Source: Pseudomonas tumuqii (GTDB lineage: Bacteria; Pseudomonadota; Gammaproteobacteria; Pseudomonadales; Pseudomonadaceae). From it: a stretch of 64,000 bases of DNA. The stretch is taken from positions 124,001 through 188,000 of the forward strand of contig NZ_JAAOJA010000001.1 of assembly GCF_013184545.1 (NCBI RefSeq). The letters are read 5' to 3'. This document shows, piece by piece, positions 28,534 to 35,800 of the stretch. Every line of letters starts with the position of its first letter. Position 1 is the stretch's first letter. The position numbers and the translations under genes were made by a program. The notes under the pieces are model-generated. The model did not search any database. It saw only the letters and a list, made by a program, of their open reading frames with translations, and was not told the origin of the DNA.

Positions 28534-30192
28534 TCATTGCGCCGGCCCCAGCAAAATCCGCCCCGACGAGCAGGCCTTGTCGCCGTTGCGGAAGGTGAAG
28601 TAGAGCTTGCCGCGGCTGGCGTCGAAGCGCAGCGACAGCTGCAGGGGATCGCCGGGGCGCACCAGTTGCTGGAATTTCAATACTTCCATGCCGACAAAGC
28701 GCGGCGGCAGTTGCTCGATCAGTTGCCGCGCCAGCTGTTGGGCCCAGTCGATCTGCACCACGCCCGGCAGCACCGGGGTCTGCGGGAAGTGGCCGCTGAA
28801 GTGGGCCAGGTCCAGCGGCACCTGCAGTTCAAGCTGCCACTCGCCGTCCCGCTGCACGGCGCTCAGCGGTTCGACCTGGGTCGGGCGTGGCGCGGCGAGC
28901 AGCGCCTCGACCGCCGCCTGGGCCAGCTTGCCCTGGCTGCTGTAGGGCAGCTGGCTGAGCAGGCGCCAGCGCCGTGGCAGGGCGATGGCTTCGCAGTGCC
29001 CGGCCAGATGCCGGCGCAGGGTGTCGGTGATACTGCGCCGGCCCTGGTTGCGCAGTGCATGCACGCCGGCCGGACTCAAGGCCAGCAGGGCGCCGAGGAA
29101 GGCACGGCCCTGCTGAAGCACGCCGAGGCGCGCATCGCTGACCCAGTGATGGGCCATCAGGGCCTGCTCCAGCATGGGCAGGGAGATGCGCTTTTCTTCC
29201 AGTTTGACGATGCGGTCCAGGCGTCCGCGCAGGACGAAACGGCCGTCGGCCTGGAGTTCGACGGCATCGGCGGTCTGCTCGCAGTGACCGGCCGGCAGGT
29301 AGGGCGAGGTCAGCCTGAGCGCACCCTCGGCGTTGACCCCCAGCTTGACGCCGGCGAACGGCTGCCAGGGCGTATCGCCCCGGCGCCAGGCGATGCCGCC
29401 GGTTTCCGAGCTGCCGTAGATTTCCGTTGGCCACTGGCCGAGCTGGGCGTGCAACAGCTGCGCGGCCTCGGTCGGCAGGGCGCCGCCGGAGGAGAACACC
29501 TGGCGCAACGGCTGCAGGGCGGTCCAGTCGAGGTTGTCGCCCATGCGTTTCAACAAGGCCGGGCTGGCGACCCAGGCGAACGCGGGCTGTTCCAGGCTGA
29601 TGCGTTGCATGTCCTCGGGGAAGGGTTGCGCGTGGCGCAGGAAGGCGCGGCCGGCACACAGCGGCCAGAGCACGCGGAACAACAGGCCGTAGATATGCTG
29701 GGCGGCCACGCTGGCGACGATCACCGCGTCGCCCAGGGTCTCGCCCCACAGCCGTTCCAGCGCTTCGACTTCGTTGCTCAGTTGGCGCAGGCTCTTGTCG
29801 ATCAGCTTGGCCTCGCCGCTGGAGCCGGAGGTGCACAGGGTCAGTCGGCACCGGTCGAGGTCCAGGGCGCGGGCCGCCAGGGGCTCGGCGGCTTCTGCGG
29901 GATCGAGGGCATCGAGCCAGAGGTCGATCCGGCTCGCCAGCTGCAGGCGCGTCTGCGCCTGGGCATCGGCGGGCAGCAGCACCTGGACGCCGGCCAGCCA
30001 GGCGCCGAGCAGGGCGATCGCCAGGTCGGCGGCGTCTTCCAGATAGAGCGCGACGCGCTGCACGTTCTGTCCACGCAACTGCCCAGCCAGGCGCAGTGCG
30101 CGCTGGCACAGCTCGGCGTGGTCGAGATCCGGGGTGACGGGGCGGCTGGCGTCGGGGTTCAGCAGCAAGCAATCGAGGCCTATCCAGCTCAT
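28534..30192 (-). CDS. AMP-dependent acyl ligase fused to a hot-dog dehydratase
   Basis: 552 residues in two parts. Residues ~1-440 are an ANL adenylating enzyme: AMP-loop TSGSSGEAK (about residue 122), [24 protein letters not shown] hinge and the C-terminal lysine loop YSSQGKLAQ. Residues ~445-552 are a FabA/FabZ-like domain with [21 protein letters not shown], the usual active-site histidine in HFP. The ligase should activate the aryl starter acid (such as 4-hydroxybenzoate, cinnamate or coumarate) and load it on an ACP; the second half could supply dehydration. ATG 30192 overlaps the membrane protein stop (ATGA). Confidence 0.87.
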   Translation of the reverse strand: MSWIGLDCLLLNPDASRPVTPDLDHAELCQRALRLAGQLRGQNVQRVALYLEDAADLAIALLGAWLAGVQVLLPADAQAQTRLQLASRIDLWLDALDPAEAAEPLAARALDLDRCRLTLCTSGSSGEAKLIDKSLRQLSNEVEALERLWGETLGDAVIVASVAAQHIYGLLFRVLWPLCAGRAFLRHAQPFPEDMQRISLEQPAFAWVASPALLKRMGDNLDWTALQPLRQVFSSGGALPTEAAQLLHAQLGQWPTEIYGSSETGGIAWRRGDTPWQPFAGVKLGVNAEGALRLTSPYLPAGHCEQTADAVELQADGRFVLRGRLDRIVKLEEKRISLPMLEQALMAHHWVSDARLGVLQQGRAFLGALLALSPAGVHALRNQGRRSITDTLRRHLAGHCEAIALPRRWRLLSQLPYSSQGKLAQAAVEALLAAPRPTQVEPLSAVQRDGEWQLELQVPLDLAHFSGHFPQTPVLPGVVQIDWAQQLARQLIEQLPPRFVGMEVLKFQQLVRPGDPLQLSLRFDASRGKLYFTFRNGDKACSSGRILLGPAQ

Positions 30193-30734
30193 GCCGTCCG
30201 CCTTACGCGCTGGCGCACCAGCCATTCGCCGGCGAACAGCAGGCCGATCAGGCCGTAGGAAATCAGGCCGGTGTAGAGGGTCCACCAGAACAGCGGCGCC
30301 CACAGGGTCAGGGCGACGGTGATCAGGCCGTTGCCGAGAAAGAACAGCGCCCAGACCTTGGTCACCTGGCGGGTGTAATGCACCGCCACCGCAGGCAGTT
30401 CCGGCTCGCGCAGGCGTGCCAGTCGTTCCACCAGTGGTGGGCCGATTTTCAGGCTGAGGGCAAACAGGCCGAGCAGCAGCAGGTTGATCAACACCGGGTA
30501 CCAGCGCAGCAGCGCCGGTTCGCCGGCCAGGCCCAGCAGCAGGCAGAACGCCAACCCCGCGGCGGCCATCCAGCGCCCGCCCGCGCCTTGCTTGCCCAGC
30601 ACCAGACGCGCCAGCCAGAGCCCGCCCAACAGGGCGGCGAAGACTCGGGGCGACAGCCGTTCCATGCCGAAATACACGGCAAAGGGGTAGGCCAGGCCGG
30701 CCACGACCAACAGCAGGCCGAGCAGGCGACTCAT
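30189..30734 (-). CDS. Small membrane protein (COG4648-like, ApeG-like)
   Basis: 181 residues with about five hydrophobic segments (LLGLLLVVAGLAYPFAVYF; LAFCLLLGLAGEPALL; PVLINLLLLGLFALSL; VWALFFLGNGLITVALTLW; LYTGLISYGLIGLLFAGEW). It resembles the COG4648 membrane proteins that accompany aryl polyene synthesis genes. No catalytic motif is visible. ATG 30734 is preceded by GAAGAG. Its role may be in anchoring the synthase at the inner membrane; this is inference. Confidence 0.75.
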   Translation of the reverse strand: MSRLLGLLLVVAGLAYPFAVYFGMERLSPRVFAALLGGLWLARLVLGKQGAGGRWMAAAGLAFCLLLGLAGEPALLRWYPVLINLLLLGLFALSLKIGPPLVERLARLREPELPAVAVHYTRQVTKVWALFFLGNGLITVALTLWAPLFWWTLYTGLISYGLIGLLFAGEWLVRQRVRRTA

Positions 30735-30762
30735 GCGCGACTCTTCATTGACTGTCCGGCCA

Positions 30763-31017
30763 TCAGTTGGCCGGGTTGACCAGACGGTACACGGCTTCGA
30801 CCACATCGCTCACGCTGCGCACCGACTTGAACTCCTCGGCGGCGATTTTCTTGCCGGTCTGGCGCTTGATGTGATCGATCAGGTCGACGGCATCGATGCT
30901 GTCGATTTCCAGGTCCTGGTAGAGGTTGGCGGTCAGGGTCACGCGCTCGGCATCCAGCTCGAACAGTTCGACCATGGCCGTGCGCAGGGTGGCGAAGATT
31001 TCATCACGAGTTTGCAT
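30763..31017 (-). CDS. Acyl carrier protein (ApeF-like)
   Basis: 84 residues, all-helical ACP with the phosphopantetheine serine in DLEIDSIDAVDL (Ser 40). Sequence starts MQTRDEIFATLR. One of two adjacent ACPs; in aryl polyene systems one carries the starter and the other the growing chain, but which is which cannot be assigned. Gap of 11 bases to the other ACP and 28 bases to the membrane gene. Confidence 0.93.
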   Translation of the reverse strand: MQTRDEIFATLRTAMVELFELDAERVTLTANLYQDLEIDSIDAVDLIDHIKRQTGKKIAAEEFKSVRSVSDVVEAVYRLVNPAN

Positions 31018-31028
31018 GTGCTGAGTCC

Positions 31029-31289
31029 TCAGGCCGATTGCCGTGCTGCAACGAAGGCCGCGAGGCTGGCCACGTTGGCGAAGTGCTCACGGGTGTCCTT
31101 GGCTTCGGCGTCGATCTTGATGCCGAAACGCTTCTGGATCGCCAGCCCCAGCTCCAGTGCGTCCACCGAGTCCAGCCCCAGGCCTTCGCCGAACAGCGGC
31201 AGGTCGGCGCCAATGTCTGCGGCCTCCATGTCTTCCAGGCCGAGGGCCTCAATGATCAGGTGTTTGATTTCCAGCTGTAAATCGCTCAT
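31029..31289 (-). CDS. Acyl carrier protein (ApeE-like)
   Basis: 86 residues with the phosphopantetheine site in GLGLDSVDALEL (Ser 41) and a hydrophobic IQKRFGIKIDAE helix. It overlaps the end of the upstream acyltransferase gene by 41 bases in a different frame, which is a long overlap for this operon. It acts with the second ACP and the two ketosynthases. Confidence 0.93.
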   Translation of the reverse strand: MSDLQLEIKHLIIEALGLEDMEAADIGADLPLFGEGLGLDSVDALELGLAIQKRFGIKIDAEAKDTREHFANVASLAAFVAARQSA

Positions 31290-32079
31290 CTACGGCGAGC
31301 TCCTTAATGAAGTGACGGTGCAAGAATTCGTTGAGTTTACGCGAGGCGACGGGGGCCGATCCCTGCGCGCGGAACAGTTGCGGGTCGATATCTTCGCCCA
31401 CACGCAGGCGGATATGGAAACGCCGCGACGGAATACGGTACCAGGGCTCGGCCTTGGTCAAGGTGGTCGGGGTCACGCTGATCGCCACGGGGGTGATGAT
31501 GCGCGCGCCGCGCAGCGCGATGGCGGCGGCCCCCCTATGGAATTCAGGCGGCTGCCCCGGACTGGTGCGCGTACCTTCGGGGAAGATCACCAGGGTCTGG
31601 CCGCCGTGCAAGGCGGCGGCGGCCTCGTCGAGCATGTCCAGGCTGCCGCTGTTGCTGATGTACTGCGCGGCGCGAATCGGCCCGCGCATATAGGGGTTGT
31701 CCCACAGGCTCTGCTTGACCACGCAGTTGGCGTCGCGGATGAAGGCGATCAGCACCACCACGTCGATCAGCGACGGGTGATTGGCGAGCACCAACTGGCC
31801 CGGCCGGCCCAGGCGTTCGGCGCCTTGCACTTCGTAGGTCAGCACCCCGCTGCGGAACATGAACCGGACGAACGCGCGGAACACCCAGCTGATCACGCCG
31901 CGGGCGCGGCGCCGGTGGGTCTCGGCGTCGCCCGGCAGCAGGCTCAGCACCGGGAAAACCAGGACGCGCAGCAGCACGCCGCCCATGCCGAACAGGGCGA
32001 AGCTCAGCGCCGTGGCGATCAGGCGCCACCAGAGGGGCGCGCTGTAGGGGCTCAGGCCTTGTTGTGTGACCAGAGCCAT
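31249..32079 (-). CDS. 1-acyl-glycerol-3-phosphate acyltransferase-like protein (ApeD-like)
   Basis: 276 residues of the LPLAT/PlsC fold, with the N-terminal hydrophobic LWWRLIATALSFALFGMGGV, H-x(4)-D motif NHPSLID and the second block VIFPEGTRT. It may transfer the finished polyene acyl chain to a lipid or to a glycerol headgroup. The start ATG 32079 lies inside the upstream gene (28-base overlap). A second in-frame extension upstream exists but has no clear ribosome site. Confidence 0.87.
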   Translation of the reverse strand: MALVTQQGLSPYSAPLWWRLIATALSFALFGMGGVLLRVLVFPVLSLLPGDAETHRRRARGVISWVFRAFVRFMFRSGVLTYEVQGAERLGRPGQLVLANHPSLIDVVVLIAFIRDANCVVKQSLWDNPYMRGPIRAAQYISNSGSLDMLDEAAAALHGGQTLVIFPEGTRTSPGQPPEFHRGAAAIALRGARIITPVAISVTPTTLTKAEPWYRIPSRRFHIRLRVGEDIDPQLFRAQGSAPVASRKLNEFLHRHFIKELAVDERFTAGNQTPDH

Positions 32080-32765
32080 TGGCGGTTTTTCCAGTGATGC
32101 ACGAGGGTCGGCTGTCCGCTGCAGAGCGCACGCAGCAGGCTGAGGGGGTGTGGCCATTCGGCTTGCTGGCCTGCACCGGTACAGAGTTGCAGGTGCCAGT
32201 CGTCGCCGGGCGTGAGCAGCAGGGCGACGGCGTAGGGGAAAGGCACGTCGTCGATATAGGGCGCATACACTGCTGGCGGTGCTTCCTCGGCGATCACCAG
32301 CAGCACTGCCGGAGCGCCCTCGCCGAGCAGCATGCTGGCTTCCAGCATGGCGTGTTCGAGGCCATCGCCGGCAGCGGCCACGGCGGTCATCTCGCTGGTG
32401 TCGCCGCGCAGGATCGACCATTGGCCGATGATGGCGTTGTGCACCGACAGGCTGAACTGGGTCGGCGACAGGGGTTCATCGCGCGCCAGGTCGCCGAGGA
32501 TGGCCAGGGTGCGCGGCGTTTCGCCGTGGCGCGAGGCGAAGATCAGGGGCAAGGCCGGGTAGGCTTCGGCCAGCGGCCAGGCAACCTGAAACAGCATCCG
32601 CGCCAGGCGGCTGAGGCGTCGGCGTTGCATGGCCGGGAGGAAGCTGACGTCCGGTTGCTGCTGGCCGTCAGCCACGCGCACGGGGGCCGCGCACCAGGTG
32701 CGCCAGTCATCCAAGCTCTCCAGGCCGGGGGCCCAGGCACGCCATTGCTCGATCCTGAAATGCAT
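32052..32765 (-). CDS. Beta-ketoacyl synthase chain-length-factor-like protein (ApeC-like)
   Basis: 237 residues, a shortened thiolase-fold protein lacking a Cys-His-His triad: it resembles the N-terminal half of ketosynthases (RRRLSRLARMLFQVAWPLAEA; FASRHGETPRTLAIL) and is the kind called 'beta-ketoacyl synthase chain length factor' in aryl polyene clusters. It is first in the operon, so it marks the promoter end. The start is taken as ATG 32765 rather than GTG 32768. It probably pairs with one of the two full ketosynthases. Confidence 0.85.
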   Translation of the reverse strand: MHFRIEQWRAWAPGLESLDDWRTWCAAPVRVADGQQQPDVSFLPAMQRRRLSRLARMLFQVAWPLAEAYPALPLIFASRHGETPRTLAILGDLARDEPLSPTQFSLSVHNAIIGQWSILRGDTSEMTAVAAAGDGLEHAMLEASMLLGEGAPAVLLVIAEEAPPAVYAPYIDDVPFPYAVALLLTPGDDWHLQLCTGAGQQAEWPHPLSLLRALCSGQPTLVHHWKNRQWLWSHNKA

Positions 32766-33000
32766 CACACGAAGCGTTTCCCGGCCCTGTGGGCGTCCTT
32801 GTCAACTGCGGCTGTCGCGCGCGACATTGAATTGTCGGCGCTGCCATGGCGAAGTGCCCGTATTATCTAGGTCGCCGGCATTCTGCGCAAACTTTGCCAG
32901 AAGGCTTCTGATGGATGGGCCGGCGATTTCAGACGCCGACCTCGCCCTTGTCATGCGCTTTGCATAGAATCCAAGGCCAACGGAATCAGGGAGGTTTGTC
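32766..33000. promoter_or_regulatory. Divergent intergenic region with candidate promoters
   Basis: 235 bases between the first pigment gene (minus) and the parA-like gene (plus), so it must carry the pigment-operon promoter or lie next to it. On the minus strand a TTGACA hexamer (complement of 32799-32804) lies about 34 bases from the start but without a good -10; further up, TAGATAAT (complement around 32865-32872) looks like a -10 with a weak -35. GGGAGG (32990-32995) is the parA ribosome site. No obvious regulator-binding palindrome was seen. Confidence 0.4.
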
Positions 33001-33774
33001 ATGCGGCGTGTGGTGTTCAATCAGAAAGGCGGAGTGGGCAAGTCGAGCATTGCCTGCAACCTGGCGGCCGTAAGCGCTTCGCAGGGCTACCGCACGCTGT
33101 TGGTCGATCTGGATTCCCAGGCCAACTCCACTCACTACCTCACCGGCCTGACGGGCGATGAGATCCCCATGGGCATCGCCGAGTTCTTCAAGCTCAGCCT
33201 GACCAGTGGCCCTTTTGCCAAGAAAGGCCGGGTCGATATCTACGAGACGCCGTTCGACAACCTGCACGTGGTCACGGCTACGGCCGAACTGGCCGATCTG
33301 CAGCCCAAGCTGGAGTCGAAACACAAGATCAACAAGCTGCGCAAACTGCTCGATGAACTGGCCGAGGATTACGACCGGATCTACCTGGATACGCCGCCTG
33401 CGTTGAATTTCTACACGGTTTCCGCGTTGATCGCCGCTGATCGGGTATTGATCCCCTTCGATTGCGACAGTTTCTCGCGTCAGGCCCTGTACGGCCTGCT
33501 GCAGGAGATAGAGGAACTCAAGGACGACCACAACGAAGGGCTGGAGGTCGAGGGCATCGTGGTCAACCAGTTCCAACCGCGTGCCACGCTACCGCAGCAG
33601 TTGCTCGATGAACTGATCGCGGAGGGTTTGCCGGTATTGCCGGTAAACCTGATGAGTTCGGTGCGCATGCGTGAATCGCACCAGGCCTGCACACCGCTGA
33701 TCTATCTGGATGCACGGCACAAACTGACCCAGCAGTTCGTCGAACTGCACGACTTGCTCAATGCGGCCGGTTGA
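33001..33774 (+). CDS. ParA-family ATPase (orphan)
   Basis: 257 residues with the deviant Walker A motif NQKGGVGKSS (residues 7-16, including the signature first lysine), Walker A' LVDLDSQANST and Walker B-like YLDTPP. It belongs to the ParA/MinD/Soj group of partition and localisation ATPases. There is no parB or centromere-like repeat nearby, so it is an orphan; such proteins may place cell-surface or chemotaxis machinery at a pole. It corresponds to the gene that precedes the universal stress protein in P. aeruginosa. A strong terminator separates it from the convergent usp gene. Confidence 0.88.
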   Translation: MRRVVFNQKGGVGKSSIACNLAAVSASQGYRTLLVDLDSQANSTHYLTGLTGDEIPMGIAEFFKLSLTSGPFAKKGRVDIYETPFDNLHVVTATAELADLQPKLESKHKINKLRKLLDELAEDYDRIYLDTPPALNFYTVSALIAADRVLIPFDCDSFSRQALYGLLQEIEELKDDHNEGLEVEGIVVNQFQPRATLPQQLLDELIAEGLPVLPVNLMSSVRMRESHQACTPLIYLDARHKLTQQFVELHDLLNAAG

Positions 33775-33830
33775 ACGGGTTTGATCGACTGCTGAGCCTG
33801 CGCAACCCGGCAGGGATATAGCCAGCAAAC

Positions 33831-33854
33831 AAAAAGGCGCCACTGGCGCCTTTC
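33831..33854. terminator. Bidirectional terminator between parA-like and usp genes
   Basis: GGCGCCA-C-TGGCGCC perfect stem (33836-33850) flanked by AAAAA on the left and TTTCT on the right, allowing termination of both convergent genes. Confidence 0.88.
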
Positions 33855-33871
33855 TCGTTGTGCACGGCTGT

Positions 33872-34669
33872 TCAGCGTACGACCAGAATGTCGCAGGGCG
33901 CCCGGTGCAGGAAGTGCTGGACCAGGCTGCCGAGCAGCGCCTGGGACAAGGCGCTGCGACCATGGCAGCCGAGTACCAGCAGCTCGCTGCGGCGCGCTTT
34001 CAGCTGTTCCTGCAGGCAGTTCAGGATGCCGCCCTGCTGCACCGAATGGGTCAGGGTCGGGCCATCGGCGGGCAGGATCTGCGCTTCGTCCTCAAGCAGT
34101 TGATCGATCAAGGCGCGCTGGATCTGCAGTTGCGCCTCGACTTGCTTGGGTGTGCCCGGGTCCGGCTGGAACACATGCACGGCATGCAGTTCGGCGGTTG
34201 CCGGCAGCAGGTGATAGGCCTGCTCCAGGGCGCTGCAGGCGCAGAGGGAGAAGTCGATGGCGGCAAGCGCGCGCTGGTAGGGCTGGAAGTCGTCGCGCGC
34301 TACCAGCAGCAGCGGCACGGGGCAGTGGCGGGCGATGCGATCCAGGCTGGTGCCGGAAAAGAAATTATGGCGCTGGTGATGGGCGCCGAGTACCAGCAGG
34401 TCGCAACCGAGTTCCTGCACTTGTTGCAGCACCACCTCCGAAGGAATGCCGGCGAGCAGGACCAGTTCGCTGCCCGGCGGGGCATAGCGGGTCAGACTGC
34501 GATCCAGGGCCTGGTGGGCCTTTTCGTGTTCCTGGCTGCTCTGGGTGGGGTCGAGGACATGCAAGATCGTCAGCTTGGCATTGTGCTGCTGGGCCAACTG
34601 GGTGGCGCGGCACAGAGCCATGTCGGCGGTGTCGCGCAAGTCATGGGCAATGAGGATATGGGCAAACAT
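33872..34669 (-). CDS. Universal stress protein, tandem UspA domains
   Basis: 265 residues with two UspA domains in tandem. The second carries the ATP-binding pattern G-x2-G-x9-G-S (GCHGRSALSQALLGS, near residue 235); the first is less well conserved (GAHHQRHNFFSGTS). N-terminus MFAHILIAHDL is typical. In P. aeruginosa the related gene family is tied to oxygen limitation. Upstream, TTGAT-GGAT-AATAA is only a half Anr-like site (see notes). Convergent with parA-like across a shared terminator. Confidence 0.9.
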   Translation of the reverse strand: MFAHILIAHDLRDTADMALCRATQLAQQHNAKLTILHVLDPTQSSQEHEKAHQALDRSLTRYAPPGSELVLLAGIPSEVVLQQVQELGCDLLVLGAHHQRHNFFSGTSLDRIARHCPVPLLLVARDDFQPYQRALAAIDFSLCACSALEQAYHLLPATAELHAVHVFQPDPGTPKQVEAQLQIQRALIDQLLEDEAQILPADGPTLTHSVQQGGILNCLQEQLKARRSELLVLGCHGRSALSQALLGSLVQHFLHRAPCDILVVR

Positions 34670-34754
34670 AGGACAAATCTCCGGCCGATGGGTGTCGGCG
34701 ATTTATTATCCATCAAGCAATAGTCGTTCTTTTGGCCTAAGGCAAGGCCAGACG

Positions 34755-35198
34755 TCAGCGTGCGCGCAATTGATAGAGGCCGCGACTCTCGGCCACTATT
34801 TCGCCACCGGCGTCGGTCAGCTGCAGTTCCAGCAGGTAATCGGCCTTGCCCCGGGATTGCGCCTCGCTCTGCAGCCGGTCGATCTGCTCGGCATCGAGTC
34901 GAGCCTCGACATGGATGTCGCCCAGGGCCGGACGGCGGAAGCGCAGGTTCATTTCCTTGATAACCGGGTAGAAGCGCTGGCTGTCGAAACTGCTGAGAAA
35001 CAGGGCGCCACCGGGGATCTCCGCCAGGGTGAAAAGGGCGCCGGCGTACATGCTGCCGATATGGTTCTGGTTGCCGGCCAGTGGCATGCACAGGCGCACA
35101 TAGCCCGGCTCGAGCACTTCGGCCTTGAGGCCGCTGCGTTTGACGAAGGCAATCTGTTCTTCGGTGAGCTGGCGGGCGATTGCGGCAGGCAGGGGCAT
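34755..35198 (-). CDS. Hot-dog thioesterase-like protein (DUF4442/PaaI type)
   Basis: 147 residues with a single hot-dog domain: NQNHIGSMYAGALFTLAEIPGGA, in which the Asn/His plus the following helix resemble PaaI-type thioesterases and DUF4442. ATG 35198 (MPLPAAIARQLTEEQ) is chosen over a longer frame because of homologue N-termini as remembered and lack of a ribosome site further up. The substrate is unknown, probably an acyl-CoA. Confidence 0.78.
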   Translation of the reverse strand: MPLPAAIARQLTEEQIAFVKRSGLKAEVLEPGYVRLCMPLAGNQNHIGSMYAGALFTLAEIPGGALFLSSFDSQRFYPVIKEMNLRFRRPALGDIHVEARLDAEQIDRLQSEAQSRGKADYLLELQLTDAGGEIVAESRGLYQLRAR

Positions 35199-35309
35199 GA
35201 TGGTCGGCCTCGGGTGGTTTGCTTGCCAGCCTAATGCGTTGCCGGCGGCGTGCAACTGACCGTAACCGTCGCCGTGCTTGACCCTTTCGCTCAGAGCTTG
35301 TGAAAACGC

Positions 35310-35744
35310 TCAGAGCCCCTGGCGCTCCAGCCAGGCCAGCAGTTGCGGCAGTGGCAGGGCGCCGCTCTGGCGTGCGACTTCGTGGCCGCCCTTGAACAGG
35401 ATCAGGCTGGGGATCGAGCGGATGCCCAGTTGGCTGGACAGTTGCGGGCTGGCCTCGCTGTCCAGCTTGCCCAGGCGACAGCGACCCTGCAGTTGCCCCG
35501 CCGCCTGGTAGAAGGTCGGCGCGAAGGCCTTGCACGGGCCGCACCAGTCGGCCCAGACATCCACCAGCAGCGGCAGATCGCCCTTGAGCTGGCTGGCGAA
35601 ATTGGCCTGGGTCAGTTCGATCGGCGTGCTCGGCACGACTTCATGCTTGCAGCGCCCGCAGCGCGGCTTGTCGCCCAGGCGCTCGGCGGGGATGCGGTTG
35701 AGGCCGTTGCAATGGGGGCAGGGAATCAGCAAGGGGTCGCTCAT
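35310..35744 (-). CDS. trxC: Thioredoxin 2
   Basis: 144 residues. The N-terminal zinc-finger extension has two C-x2-C pairs (CPHC, CGRC), the mark of thioredoxin 2, followed by a thioredoxin domain with active site WCGPC (DVWADWCGPCKAFAP) and the cis-proline segment IRSIPSLILF. It reduces protein disulfides under oxidative stress. The start is ATG 35744 (MSDPLLIPCP). It sits between the hot-dog gene and the SLC13 permease, both also on the minus strand. Confidence 0.95.
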   Translation of the reverse strand: MSDPLLIPCPHCNGLNRIPAERLGDKPRCGRCKHEVVPSTPIELTQANFASQLKGDLPLLVDVWADWCGPCKAFAPTFYQAAGQLQGRCRLGKLDSEASPQLSSQLGIRSIPSLILFKGGHEVARQSGALPLPQLLAWLERQGL

Positions 35745-35800
35745 GATCGGGCTCCGGTGGCTATGTCCACTAGATGGAGCCGCCGTCATCGCTTATCAAG

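Noticed and set aside
34670..34754. Possible Anr box (TTGAT-GGAT-AATAA) before the usp gene
   Set aside because: Only the first half-site matches the consensus; the second half differs at three of five positions, so it was not listed as a feature.
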